In this document: positions 44,089-54,810 of the stretch, piece after piece
How the letters are laid out: each line of letters opens with the position of its first letter
Position numbering within the stretch: the stretch's first letter is position 1
Notes under the pieces: model-generated
Told to the model about the DNA's origin: nothing
Databases searched by the model: none
What the model saw: only the letters and a program-made list of their open reading frames with translations
Assembly (NCBI GenBank): GCA_902618175.1
Contig: CACMZN010000003.1
Location: 37,409-101,408, forward strand
From: an uncultured Verrucomicrobiota bacterium
GTDB lineage: Bacteria; Verrucomicrobiota; Verrucomicrobiia; Opitutales; Seribacteraceae
Direction: 5' to 3'
Length of the DNA stretch: 64,000 nt
Program-made: the position numbers and the translations under genes

Positions 44089-44127
44089 TATAATTTTTAA
44101 TCTTCTGCATATCAGATACTTAAGTAT
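44089..44127 (+). promoter_or_regulatory. candidate dnaK -10 with downstream palindrome
   Basis: TATAAT at 44089-44094, without a clear -35, followed by a perfect 12-base palindrome ATACTTAAGTAT (44116-44127) that would fall in the early transcribed region. Either a repressor site or chance. Confidence 0.35.
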
Positions 44128-44165
44128 TCTAATTGGGTGGGCGCGTAATCTGCACAAGTTATTTC

Positions 44166-46118
44166 GTGAGTAAAATAATAGGAATTGATTTGGGTACCAG
44201 TAACTCTTGCATGGCAGTCATGGAAGGTGGTGAAGCGAAAGTAATTGCAAATGCAGAGGGAAGTCGTACCACCCCTTCCATTGTTGCTTTCAGTAAGAAC
44301 GGGGAACGGTTGGTCGGGCAGGCGGCAAAACGCCAAGCGGTCACAAACCCAGAAAACACTGTTTTTTCATCCAAAAGACTGATTGGTCGGAAATTCTCTG
44401 AAATTCAGCATGAAGTTTCCGATTTGCCCTACAAGGTCAAAGAAGGTAAAAACGGTGCGGCGGTTATCGAATGTGTGCTGGACGGGAAAACTGAAGTCTT
44501 TATGCCTGAGCAAATCTCTTCCATGATTTTAGCTAAATTAAAAGCTGATGCAGAGTCGTATCTTGGAGAACCGGTCAGCCAGGCAGTTATTACCGTTCCA
44601 GCATATTTCAATGATGACCAGAGGAGGGCAACAAAAGATGCTGGCGCCATCGCCGGATTGGAAGTCTTGCGAATCATCAACGAACCCACAGCAGCTTCCT
44701 TGGCTTACGGATTAGACAAAAAAGGTGAAGAGACCATTGCCGTGTATGATCTCGGTGGTGGCACATTTGACATTAGTGTCTTGGAGATTGCAGAGGGTGT
44801 TTTTGAAGTCAAGGCAACGAATGGCGACACTCAACTTGGAGGCGATAACTGGGATCAGAGCATCATTTCCTGGCTTATCGAAGAATTTAGGAATGATCAG
44901 GGAATCGACCTTACCGGAGATCCAATGGCTATGCAGAGACTGAAGGAAGAGGCTGAAAAAGCGAAGATGTCACTTTCTTCCTCCATGTCCACCGACATCA
45001 ATCTTCCTTTCATCACCGCTGATTCATCTGGTCCGAAGCATTTGAACGTCTCCCTTTCTCGCTCCAAACTCGAACAGATTTGCGACAATTTATATGAGAG
45101 AACCCGATCCCCCTTTGAGGCTTGCCTACGCGACTCGGGAATCAGTGTCGGAGAAGTTAACAACATGGTTTTGGTTGGTGGAATGACGAGGAGTCCTAAG
45201 ATCATTGAACTTGCAAAACAACTCGGGGGCAAGGATGCACACCAAGGAGTTAATCCGGATGAAGTTGTTGCCATTGGGGCAGCCGTTCAAGGCGCAGTTT
45301 TGCAAGGTGATGTCAACGATGTACTTCTTCTTGACGTCACACCATTGACACTCGGTATTGAGACTGCCGGTGGCGTATCTACTGCCATGATTGAGAGAAA
45401 TACGACTATCCCCACAAAGAAGTCCCAAGTTTTCTCAACTGCCGCCGATAACCAACCGGCTGTGGACATCGTTGTTCTTCAAGGTGAACGATCAATGTCC
45501 CAAGACAACAAAATCCTCGGTACATTCAAACTTGACGGTATCTCTCCCGCACCTCGGGGAACACCACAAATTGATGTGACTTTTGATATTGACGCCAACG
45601 GAATACTAAATGTTACCGCTAAAGATCAAGGCACCGGTAAAGATCAAAAAATCACAATTTCCGGCTCATCAAGCATGGATGAATCTGAAGTTGAAAGATT
45701 ACGCAAGGAAGCTGAGAAGTACGCGGACCAGGACAAGGAACGTAAAGATCAAGTGCAGGTCCGAAACGAATTGGATTCCATGGTTTACCAGTGTGAAAAA
45801 CAGCTTTCTGAACTAGGAGATAAAGTCCCTTCTGATTTGAAATCCAAGGTGAATGAATTGCTTGCCGATTCTAAAAAGGTCTTGGAAAGCGTAGATTCCT
45901 CTTTGGACTCTCTCAAAAATGCCATGGATAAACTACGTAAGGGTTTTGAAGAATTGGGACAAGAAGCAATGAAAGGTGCTGGTCCTGTTCCGAATTCTGC
46001 CCCAAGTCCTGAGAATCCAAAGTCTGGGGATGAGGATACCACTAGTTCCAGTTCTAATGAAAACGATGTTGTTGATGCTGATTTCGAAGTGGTTGATGAC
46101 GATCAAGAAAAAAAGTAA
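44166..46118 (+). CDS. dnaK: chaperone DnaK (Hsp70)
   Basis: A 650-residue Hsp70. From the GTG at 44166 it reads (M)[21 protein letters not shown], the canonical N-terminus; the open frame continues 11 codons upstream, starting TTG, and is not expected to be used. The ATPase domain shows [38 protein letters not shown] and [11 protein letters not shown]; the substrate domain has the [17 protein letters not shown] linker; the C-terminal tail is Ser/Asn/Asp-rich, ending [14 protein letters not shown]. It folds and protects proteins in the cytoplasm. dnaJ and grpE are not adjacent; groES-groEL follow on the same strand after 72 bases. Confidence 0.97.
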   Translation: MSKIIGIDLGTSNSCMAVMEGGEAKVIANAEGSRTTPSIVAFSKNGERLVGQAAKRQAVTNPENTVFSSKRLIGRKFSEIQHEVSDLPYKVKEGKNGAAVIECVLDGKTEVFMPEQISSMILAKLKADAESYLGEPVSQAVITVPAYFNDDQRRATKDAGAIAGLEVLRIINEPTAASLAYGLDKKGEETIAVYDLGGGTFDISVLEIAEGVFEVKATNGDTQLGGDNWDQSIISWLIEEFRNDQGIDLTGDPMAMQRLKEEAEKAKMSLSSSMSTDINLPFITADSSGPKHLNVSLSRSKLEQICDNLYERTRSPFEACLRDSGISVGEVNNMVLVGGMTRSPKIIELAKQLGGKDAHQGVNPDEVVAIGAAVQGAVLQGDVNDVLLLDVTPLTLGIETAGGVSTAMIERNTTIPTKKSQVFSTAADNQPAVDIVVLQGERSMSQDNKILGTFKLDGISPAPRGTPQIDVTFDIDANGILNVTAKDQGTGKDQKITISGSSSMDESEVERLRKEAEKYADQDKERKDQVQVRNELDSMVYQCEKQLSELGDKVPSDLKSKVNELLADSKKVLESVDSSLDSLKNAMDKLRKGFEELGQEAMKGAGPVPNSAPSPENPKSGDEDTTSSSSNENDVVDADFEVVDDDQEKK

Positions 46119-46126
46119 TTTTACTA

Positions 46127-46151
46127 GACGCTTAAGATAAATTCTTGCGTC
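46127..46151 (+). other. hairpin between dnaK and groES
   Basis: GACGC (46127-46131) pairs with GCGTC (46147-46151), with four more inner pairs (AAGA/TCTT) after a 2-base bulge. There is no T run, so it is not a clear terminator; it might be a processing or attenuation hairpin. Confidence 0.3.
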
Positions 46152-46190
46152 CCTAACCTCAAATCTAACCCAAACTAAAACAAAAGGAAT

Positions 46191-46487
46191 ATGAGCAAAC
46201 CAAAAATCACTCCGTTGGGAGACCGCGTCTTGGTCATGCACGTCGATGAAGATGAGCAAGTAAAAGGCGGGATCATTATCCCCGACTCTGCAAAGGAAAA
46301 GCCCCAAGAAGCTGAAGTAGTAGCGCTTGGTACTGGCAAGAAAGACGAGGATGGCAATGCCATACCTTTTCAAGTAAGCATTGGAGATAAAGTACTAATC
46401 AGCAAATATGGCGGAACCGAGGTCAAGCTCGACGACATTGAATACCAACTCGTTCGCGAAGATGATATTCTCGGCGTCATTGGGTAA
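46191..46487 (+). CDS. groES: co-chaperonin GroES
   Basis: A 98-residue Hsp10. It has [32 protein letters not shown] (mobile loop within [11 protein letters not shown]), [18 protein letters not shown] and [11 protein letters not shown] at the end. It caps the GroEL cavity. It is 42 bases upstream of groEL. Sequence shows no paralogue-like divergence. Confidence 0.97.
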   Translation: MSKPKITPLGDRVLVMHVDEDEQVKGGIIIPDSAKEKPQEAEVVALGTGKKDEDGNAIPFQVSIGDKVLISKYGGTEVKLDDIEYQLVREDDILGVIG

Positions 46488-46496
46488 GGCGGTTAA

Positions 46497-48158
<1,662 letters not shown>

Positions 48159-48180
48159 GATCATTTGATACCTGATTTTA

Positions 48181-48210
48181 AAAAGGCGTTCCCTCGGGAA
48201 CGCCTTTTTT
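48181..48210 (+). terminator. intrinsic terminator of the groES-groEL operon
   Basis: GGCGTTCC (48185-48192) pairs with GGAACGCC (48197-48204) around a 4-base loop; four A precede and six T (48205-48210) follow. A textbook rho-independent terminator 22 bases after the groEL stop. Confidence 0.92.
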
Positions 48211-48285
48211 GCTTATGATGAAAAAATGACCTGCATTTGAAAATATGTTTGGTTTGAATTCACATAATTCATTATTAAACATTCC

Positions 48286-49509
48286 ATGATCTGGAAGATT
48301 TTCATGCTTTTTCTGACTTCTCTTCATATGCAAGCAAAGGGATGGAATCAGTTTCGCGGCACGACTGGTCAAGGTCACGCTGTATCCGAAAATTTACCGG
48401 TTCGCTGGAACCGGGGATTGGGTATTTCTTGGCGATCAGAAATTACTGGAAAAGCTTGGTCCTCACCCATTGAAGTTAAAAATCTATTGGTTATAAGTAA
48501 TGCTCGAGAAGATGAGGATGGAAAGGGAATTTTGCTTGAAGCCATAGCCTTGGATTTATTGACCGGATCAATTGCATGGAAATGTGTGATTTTTCGGTAC
48601 GATACGGAAATCAAGATACATGGCAAAAACAGTTATGCCAGTCCGACTCCCTTTTTCGACGGATCTAAGATTTATTTTCATTTTGGCAATTTGGGCACCG
48701 CTTGCCTGAATACTAGAGGCAAAGTCATGTGGAAGACCAAAATCGAATATTCTCCTGTTCATGGAAGTGGTGCTTCACCAGTAATTAACGATGACCTTTT
48801 GCTCCTTAGCGCTGATGGTGCAGATGATCCGAGTATCGTAGCCTTGGACAAATGGAGTGGAGCGTTGAAATGGAAGGCAAGAAGAGAAAGCAATGCCAAG
48901 AAAAGCTTTTCTTTCTGCACTCCCCTAATAATCGAGGACGGCGGAAGAAAACAAATTATTAGTCCTGCAAGTGATTATGTCTTTTCCTACGACATGCGTG
49001 GCAATTTACTCTGGAAATCGCATTATCCAGGGGGTTATTCTGTTGTTCCCCGTCCAGTTTTTGCAAATGGAATTGTTTACCTAAGCAGTGGATACGATCA
49101 TCCCACGCTGTATGCGATTCGAACCCATGGACATGGAGATGTGACTCGATCTCATCTGGTTTGGAAGACAAGCAAATCAGCCCCGCGAAATTCTTCTCCT
49201 ATTTTGGTAAAGGATTGTTTGTTCTTTATTTCTGATGGAGGAATTCTCAGTTGTCTTGATTCTCAAAATGGTGAGATGCACTGGAAGAGACGGTTGACTG
49301 GTAATTTTTCCGCATCACCTCTGCATTGCAATGGTTTACTATATTTTTGCGATGAGATGGGGAAGACCTATGTGATAGAGGCAGGTCGTGAATATGCACT
49401 CATAGCAGTGAATGACCTTGAAGAAGGTATCATGGCAAGCCCCATGGCAATCGGAAATGCCCTTTACCTAAGAACAAAAGAGGCAATTTGGAAAATTGAA
49501 AAAAATTGA
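48286..49509 (+). CDS. exported PQQ-like beta-propeller protein
   Basis: A 407-residue protein with a signal peptide (MIWKIFMLFLTSLHMQAKG), then WNQFRGTTGQGHAVSENLPVRW, the opening often seen in Planctomycete/Verrucomicrobial PQQ-repeat proteins. Repeated blades show G-x-x-W-K (TGSIAWKC, RGKVMWKT, SGALKWKA, NLLWKS, GEMHWKR). This is a quinoprotein-like or BamB-like propeller with no dehydrogenase metal ligands that I can point to. Likely a periplasmic scaffold or binding protein; specific role unknown. It converges on lipA with nine bases between stops. Confidence 0.8.
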   Translation: MIWKIFMLFLTSLHMQAKGWNQFRGTTGQGHAVSENLPVRWNRGLGISWRSEITGKAWSSPIEVKNLLVISNAREDEDGKGILLEAIALDLLTGSIAWKCVIFRYDTEIKIHGKNSYASPTPFFDGSKIYFHFGNLGTACLNTRGKVMWKTKIEYSPVHGSGASPVINDDLLLLSADGADDPSIVALDKWSGALKWKARRESNAKKSFSFCTPLIIEDGGRKQIISPASDYVFSYDMRGNLLWKSHYPGGYSVVPRPVFANGIVYLSSGYDHPTLYAIRTHGHGDVTRSHLVWKTSKSAPRNSSPILVKDCLFFISDGGILSCLDSQNGEMHWKRRLTGNFSASPLHCNGLLYFCDEMGKTYVIEAGREYALIAVNDLEEGIMASPMAIGNALYLRTKEAIWKIEKN

Positions 49510-49518
49510 TGGCAAACC

Positions 49519-50406
49519 TTAAGCGGAGAATCTCCGGTCTTTTGCAAAGCGGGCGGATTGTTCTTCGGCATGGTAGGATGATCGCACCAGAGGACCTGAT
49601 TCTACTACTACGATACCTTTGGAGAGAGCGAATTTCTTCCACTTTGAAAATTCTTCAGGTGAAGCCCAACGATCTACAGGAGCATATTCCGAACTAGGTT
49701 GAAGGTATTGACCTAAGGTGAGTATATCCAACTTGACCGAAGACAAATCCGAGATGGCTTGACCTATTTCCTCTTGTGTCTCTCCTAAACCAAGCATTAT
49801 TCCGGATTTAATCCGCAAGCCCTTACTTTTTGAATGATCAAGAACGTCTAGGCTTCTTTGATAACTGGCTGTTTTTCTTATCGGGCGTTGAAGTCGCTCA
49901 ACGGTTTCCAAATTATGATTGAAGATATCTGGTTCAGCATTCAACACCACATCCAAATCATCAAACTTTCCTTTAAAGTCAGGAACCAGAACTTCAATGG
50001 CTGTATCAGGATTACGGTGCCTGACAGCTCGTATTGTCGCAGCCCAGACCTTTGCCCCGCCATCAGGAAGATCGTCTCTTGCAACGGATGTAAGCACGCA
50101 ATGAAGAAGTTTCATCTTGGAAACTGCTTCAGCAACCCGATAGGGTTCGGCAAGATCGAGTTCTTTTGGCTTACCAGTCTGAACGGCGCAAAAAGAACAA
50201 GCACGGGTGCATACGTTGCCCAGTATCATGAAAGTTGCAGTTCCCCGAGACCAACATTCACCCATGTTGGGACATTGAGCGCTTTGACAAACGGTATGTA
50301 GTTGATTCCTATCTACAATTTCGCGAACTTGACCATATGCTGGACCACTGGGAAGTTTCGCCCGCAACCATGTGGGTTTTTTTTGATTGGTTGAAACCTG
50401 AGTCAT
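49519..50406 (-). CDS. lipA: lipoyl synthase
   Basis: A 295-residue radical-SAM enzyme. The auxiliary cluster motif is CQSAQCPNMGECW, and the radical-SAM motif is CTRACSFCAV. Downstream are LTSVARDDLPDGGAK, EVLVPDFKG, NHNLETVERLQ and SGIMLGLGETQEEI, all typical of LipA; the C-terminal arginine/serine SSYHAEE motif (RSSYHAE) is also present. It inserts two sulfurs into protein-bound octanoyl groups to make lipoate for pyruvate dehydrogenase and related complexes. lipB is not in the window. Last gene of the run that begins at panD. Confidence 0.95.
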   Translation of the reverse strand: MTQVSTNQKKPTWLRAKLPSGPAYGQVREIVDRNQLHTVCQSAQCPNMGECWSRGTATFMILGNVCTRACSFCAVQTGKPKELDLAEPYRVAEAVSKMKLLHCVLTSVARDDLPDGGAKVWAATIRAVRHRNPDTAIEVLVPDFKGKFDDLDVVLNAEPDIFNHNLETVERLQRPIRKTASYQRSLDVLDHSKSKGLRIKSGIMLGLGETQEEIGQAISDLSSVKLDILTLGQYLQPSSEYAPVDRWASPEEFSKWKKFALSKGIVVVESGPLVRSSYHAEEQSARFAKDRRFSA

Positions 50407-50445
50407 GTTTTGCCAGTCGGTAGATTATGAGGAATTGAGACCATC

Positions 50446-50712
50446 TTATCCGTCTGCTCGGTCATATCCTGTACCATCAGAGTTTTTTTGAAAGCGAGCG
50501 AAGCCATGTTTTTCGAGATTTTCTTTGGATAAGGAAGTCTTTTCCGTTCTGGTCGAATGTCTAAGGGTGAGTGAAGGTGAAGAAATGATGCGCTTTATGG
50601 GTTCGTTGGTCAGGGGGTGAAACTGAGTCGGGCTTGCATCCCAAGTCTCTTCTATTTCAATAATCTCCACGGGAGATTTTCCATTCAAAACTTCGTACTG
50701 ATAAAGAGGCAT
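50446..50712 (-). CDS. FmdB-like small protein lacking the zinc ribbon cysteines
   Basis: An 88-residue protein that starts MPLYQYEVLNG, like the MPLYEYxC opening of FmdB/zinc-ribbon regulators, and continues FHPLTNEPIKRIISSPSL, matching the P-x-xRI(I/L)S-P core of that family. It has no cysteine, so no zinc ribbon can form. ATG at 50712 gives the standard opening. It sits between topB and lipA on the same strand, 11 bases after the topB stop. Role unknown. Confidence 0.65.
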   Translation of the reverse strand: MPLYQYEVLNGKSPVEIIEIEETWDASPTQFHPLTNEPIKRIISSPSLTLRHSTRTEKTSLSKENLEKHGFARFQKNSDGTGYDRADG

Positions 50713-50723
50713 GATCTCTCTAA

Positions 50724-53177
50724 TCAAGCGGATTTCTTTTTTCGTGGAGGAAATTCAAAACCGATTCCTCCATCATCCTTTAAAACGAGATTCGCGTCAA
50801 AGGGACGCTTGGTGCGTCGTGAGACAAAACCTTTGATGAGACTAGTCTTTTTCTCGCTCACTAGTTTCTGAAATTCTTGTAGAGGAATTTCACGATCGAG
50901 CAATTTTCTTGTAACTCGAAAACCACACGACCCGTCGGATATCTTTTTGTGATTCATGCAAACATAGGAAATTTCTGTTTGCTTTACACTCTGGGAGCAA
51001 ACTGGACAATTTGCAACCACTGGTGCCGTAGACAGTTGTTCAAGCTCTTTTGATTCTTGTTCTTCGGCATTGTTGAAGAGGAAGCTTATTTTGTAATCGT
51101 CTTCCATTTGCAGCATGGCTGAAAACTTTCTCCCAGTTTTTGCAATAAAATCATCCAAAGGTCCTACTCGTTTGTTTTTGAGCAACACCTCAACTTCTTC
51201 AACTTCAAGTCGGCGACCTGCGATACTCTTGGAAACTTTGAATTCGCCCGCCATATCTTGATAAAAACTTAATCCTTCATAAAGGGGGCTTCCATCCACC
51301 GGTGATTTCAAAACCGTATCCTTGAGATTTTGCGCCGATTCGTCGAAGCCTGTGGTTCGTGCTACAAATTCCTCCGTAAGTCTGGAAATTTCAGACATGA
51401 AGTCTTTTCTGGTCATTTTTCTTTCTTCGATCTTACGAAGCTTATGTTCCCATTCCCCAGTCAAGCTTGGACTAGTTAAAACTTCGGCACCGGATGCTTC
51501 CAAGAAATCAAACAAGTCTTCCGACTTCATTGTAGGATGAAGTTGCGTACCTTCCCTGCGAATGTAATTTTCCTTTATCAGGTGTTCAATCGTTGAGGCT
51601 CTAGTAGCGGGTGTGCCTAAGCCCTTTTCCTTGAGAGCTTCTGCAATTTCTTCGTCTTCAACAAGTTTACCTGCACCTTCCATGGCGGAGAGTAGAGTTG
51701 CCTCCGAATAGCGAGGAGGTGGTTTGGTCTGCTCGCTCTCGATATGAGTATCTAGTATTTTGCCTTTATCCTCATCAGAATTGGTTATTGGTACGAGAGA
51801 ATCACTGGGTTGGTTGTCTTTTCCATAGATGGCAAGCCATGATGGTTCGACAAGAATTCTACCTTCGGTTTTAAAGATATGTGAGCCAGTCTTACTTATT
51901 CTTGTAGTGACGTCCCATTGAGCAGGAGGATAAAAGACTGAAATGAATCTCTTGGCTATCAGATTGAAAATTTTCCATTCGTTTGCGTCCAAATTACTAG
52001 GAGTCTTGTTGGTAGGAATGATGGCAAAGTGATCGCTGATTTGTTTGTTGTTGAAAATCCTTTTGTTTTTTTCATTGATCCAACCTGAATCCAATACTCG
52101 TTTGCCGAAACTCAGTAGATCAGTTGGGAGCATGGCTAGAAGTTCCCGACAAACAGGACCGTAATCTTCGGGGAGTGCCTTCGAATCCGTCCGGGGATAA
52201 GTTATTACCTTGTGTCTCTCATAAAGAGACTGGGCTAATTGCAAGGTCCGACTAGCGGGGAAATGGTGAAGACGATTTGCTTCTCTTTGCAAAGTGGTGA
52301 GATCATAAAGACGACCGGGAGATTGGGGAGAACGCTTTTTGGATTCGGAAACTTCAGCATATTCATGCTTTTTTAAATCAAACATTATTTCATCCGCGGT
52401 TTGCTTGTCCCAAATGCGATCAATGCGATCATGTTTGTCCTGATCATTTTTTACGAAATTCGGTTTTTGAAATGTGCCGTGGTATGTCCCGGAATTCAAT
52501 TCGAACTTGGCGGAAATTTTATAAAAGCTCTTTGGTTCGAAAGAACGAATTTCCTCTTCACGAGAAATGACCAAGGAAAGAGTTGGTGTTTGTACCCTGC
52601 CGACCGTTGAGACTTGTCTGCCCCTTGATTTGCTTCTTTTAATGGTAATCGCGCGGGTGCCATTGATTCCGACCAGCCAATCGGATTCCGAACGGCATCT
52701 GGCAGCGTCTTGGAGAGGTTGGAGGTCACTGCCTTCACGAAGATCACCAAAGGCTGAGCGGATGGATTGATCGGTCATGGACAGCATCCAAAGCCGTTTG
52801 ACGGGCAGTTGGCACTTCGCCAATTCATAGATGTAAGTGAATATCAATTCTCCTTCGCGGCCCGCATCGCATGCATTGATTACAAATTCGACGTCTTTTC
52901 GCCTAAGTTGTTTTTTAAGTTGCTGAAACTTTTTCTTGTTTGCCGCGATGGGCTTGAGTTGAAATTCCGGGGGAATGATGGGGAGATTCGACAATTTCCA
53001 AGCTTTCAGCTTTTTATCAAAGTCATCCGGCATAAAGAGTTCCACCAAGTGACCTACAGCACTGTCTATGATCCATTCGTCATTCTCGAAAAAATCCTCT
53101 TTTTTAGGAATTTTGCCAAGTACTCTTGCCAGGTCACGTGCGACGCTTGGCTTCTCAGCGAGAACTAATTTTTTCAT
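50724..53177 (-). CDS. topB: DNA topoisomerase III
   Basis: An 817-residue type IA topoisomerase. The Toprim domain begins KKLVLAEKPSVARDLARVLG and has ACDAGREGELIF; the core has GRQVSTVGRVQTPTLSLVISRE and the catalytic tyrosine in VITYPRTDSKALP. Residues beyond about 600 include a TopB-typical tail with one four-cysteine-like segment (CPVCSQSVKQTEISYVCMNH) and a repeat similar to FVSRRTKRPFDANLVL. It relaxes or decatenates single-stranded regions during replication. A TopA is presumably elsewhere. Length is longer than E. coli TopB (653) because of the extra C-terminal domain. Confidence 0.93.
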   Translation of the reverse strand: MKKLVLAEKPSVARDLARVLGKIPKKEDFFENDEWIIDSAVGHLVELFMPDDFDKKLKAWKLSNLPIIPPEFQLKPIAANKKKFQQLKKQLRRKDVEFVINACDAGREGELIFTYIYELAKCQLPVKRLWMLSMTDQSIRSAFGDLREGSDLQPLQDAARCRSESDWLVGINGTRAITIKRSKSRGRQVSTVGRVQTPTLSLVISREEEIRSFEPKSFYKISAKFELNSGTYHGTFQKPNFVKNDQDKHDRIDRIWDKQTADEIMFDLKKHEYAEVSESKKRSPQSPGRLYDLTTLQREANRLHHFPASRTLQLAQSLYERHKVITYPRTDSKALPEDYGPVCRELLAMLPTDLLSFGKRVLDSGWINEKNKRIFNNKQISDHFAIIPTNKTPSNLDANEWKIFNLIAKRFISVFYPPAQWDVTTRISKTGSHIFKTEGRILVEPSWLAIYGKDNQPSDSLVPITNSDEDKGKILDTHIESEQTKPPPRYSEATLLSAMEGAGKLVEDEEIAEALKEKGLGTPATRASTIEHLIKENYIRREGTQLHPTMKSEDLFDFLEASGAEVLTSPSLTGEWEHKLRKIEERKMTRKDFMSEISRLTEEFVARTTGFDESAQNLKDTVLKSPVDGSPLYEGLSFYQDMAGEFKVSKSIAGRRLEVEEVEVLLKNKRVGPLDDFIAKTGRKFSAMLQMEDDYKISFLFNNAEEQESKELEQLSTAPVVANCPVCSQSVKQTEISYVCMNHKKISDGSCGFRVTRKLLDREIPLQEFQKLVSEKKTSLIKGFVSRRTKRPFDANLVLKDDGGIGFEFPPRKKKSA

Positions 53178-53207
53178 TCGACAAATGGAATCGTTACAAA
53201 AAAAGTC

Positions 53208-54296
53208 TCAGCCAGCGGGTAGAAACCTAGGCAGAATTTCATCCATTTGATTAAGCAGATGTCCGATGGAATCCACAGTTTCATTCCCCATGTTGGAAAT
53301 GCGAAAAGTTTTTCCCTTGATTTTACCATATCCACCGTCAATCGATATCTTTTTCTCTTCACGCAATGCCTTCACAAATCCTGCAACGTCAAGTTCAAGG
53401 TTGTTGCGAACGCAGCTTAAGGTTTTGGAAGCAAACTTCTTCTCAGGCAAGAGTTCAAATCCTTTTTGCTCGATCCATCGATGTACTTGGGAGTTGAGTT
53501 CTGCATGGCGGGTATGTCTATTTTCCACACCCTCTTCAAAAATTGATTGCAAGGTATGAAGGAGACCGTGAATCAAGGGGATCACCGGGGTACTTGGAGT
53601 CATGCCTTTTTCGTGGTTCTTGCGAAATTCCAGAAAGTCGAAGTAGTAGCCTCTCCCCTCAATCTTCTCTGCTCTTTCAAAGGCACGCTCCGAAACGGAA
53701 AGGAGAGCCAGTCCGGGCGGAAGGGCGAGGGCTTTCTGAGAACCCGTGAGTAAGACGTCGATCCCCCATTCATCTTTGGGTATGGGAACTGCCGAGAAAG
53801 AACTTACAGTATCGATGACCGAGATGACGTTCGGGTATTTCTTCAACACCTGCATAATTTCCTCGAGCGGGTTCATCATGCCGCAGGAGGTTTCGTTGTG
53901 AACCAGAGTGACCAAATCATATTCCCCAGTGGCCAATCGGGAATCAAGGATCATGGGATCAATGTGACTTCCCCAATCGGCTTGCAGAGCATCTGCATTC
54001 TTTCCGCACCTTAGAGCTACGTCCAGCCATTTGTCGGAAAAGGCTCCGCATGTGCAACAAAGTGTTTTGGAATGAGTTAAGTTTCGCACTGCACCTTCCA
54101 TTGCTCCCCATGCGCTTGAAGTCGAGATGAAGACGGGATCGCTGGTCTGGAAAAGGGTTTGTAGCAGAGGTTGACACTGATTGTACAAATCCACGAAGTC
54201 ACTGCTGCGATGACCCATAACTGGAGAGGTCATGGCTTGATAAGCTTCGGGTGATACGTTGACGGGTCCTGGGATATGTAATTTATAGTCGATCAT
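53208..54296 (-). CDS. class V PLP aminotransferase (alanine-glyoxylate/serine-pyruvate type)
   Basis: A 362-residue fold-type I aminotransferase. It has IPGPVNVSPEAYQAMTSPVMGHRS at the start, the cofactor region STSSAWGAMEGAVRN, VIDTVSSFSAVPIP and the PLP-lysine motif LLTGSQKALALPPG. C-terminal RISNMGNETVDSI matches the family. Typical members transfer amino groups from alanine, serine or aspartate to glyoxylate. It begins six bases after the stop of panD on the same strand, so it might handle beta-alanine or provide a related amino acid; that is only inference. It should not be called phosphoserine aminotransferase, whose signature differs. Confidence 0.82.
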   Translation of the reverse strand: MIDYKLHIPGPVNVSPEAYQAMTSPVMGHRSSDFVDLYNQCQPLLQTLFQTSDPVFISTSSAWGAMEGAVRNLTHSKTLCCTCGAFSDKWLDVALRCGKNADALQADWGSHIDPMILDSRLATGEYDLVTLVHNETSCGMMNPLEEIMQVLKKYPNVISVIDTVSSFSAVPIPKDEWGIDVLLTGSQKALALPPGLALLSVSERAFERAEKIEGRGYYFDFLEFRKNHEKGMTPSTPVIPLIHGLLHTLQSIFEEGVENRHTRHAELNSQVHRWIEQKGFELLPEKKFASKTLSCVRNNLELDVAGFVKALREEKKISIDGGYGKIKGKTFRISNMGNETVDSIGHLLNQMDEILPRFLPAG

Positions 54297-54301
54297 ATTC
54301 G

Positions 54302-54670
54302 TTAAGTGGAAGAGTTTATTTGTCTGAAGGACATGTTCTTTTTATCTACCAACACCAAACGAGGTTCCCAAACGGATGCCTCATCGGGGTCCAAACTTAC
54401 AAAACTAAGGATGACAAGTAAATCTCCGGGTTCTCCTTTATGAGCGGCCGCTCCCTTGAGGCCAATTTCTCCTGAACCCCGAGTTGCGGCGATGCAATAG
54501 GTTTCAAATCTTTCACCGTTGGAAATGTTCCCAACCAAAATTTTTTCAAATTGGAGAAAGCCAGCGGCTTCCATCAAATCGAGGTCAATGGTCAAACTTC
54601 CCGAGTAGTCTGGATCGACTGAGGTTACTTCAGCTTTGTGAAGTTTGGACTTTAAGAGGGTTACTTGCAT
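54302..54670 (-). CDS. panD: aspartate 1-decarboxylase (pyruvoyl-dependent)
   Basis: A 122-residue proenzyme. The self-cleavage site is within DYSGSLTID (Gly24-Ser25), where serine becomes the pyruvoyl group. Also present are MQVTLLKSKLHKAEVT, GERFETYCIAATRGSGEIGLKGAAAHKGEPGDLLVILSF, which match PanD throughout. It makes beta-alanine for pantothenate and coenzyme A. panB and panC are not nearby. The first gene of a leftward run reaching lipA. Confidence 0.95.
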   Translation of the reverse strand: MQVTLLKSKLHKAEVTSVDPDYSGSLTIDLDLMEAAGFLQFEKILVGNISNGERFETYCIAATRGSGEIGLKGAAAHKGEPGDLLVILSFVSLDPDEASVWEPRLVLVDKKNMSFRQINSST

Positions 54671-54810
54671 TAGAAAATCTTCAGTGAGGAGATCAAAGCT
54701 TTCTATTGTCCAAAGTCAACAGAGCAAAAAAAGTCTCCCGTTGAATTCAGGTTGAAAGAATCCTCAATTTCCTTAGAAAAAACGGGGTGTCTACTTCACA
54801 GAGTTCATGG

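Noticed and set aside
44004..46190. CIRCE heat-shock operator before dnaK or groES
   Set aside because: No TTAGCACTC-N9-GAGTGCTAA or close variant in either leader.
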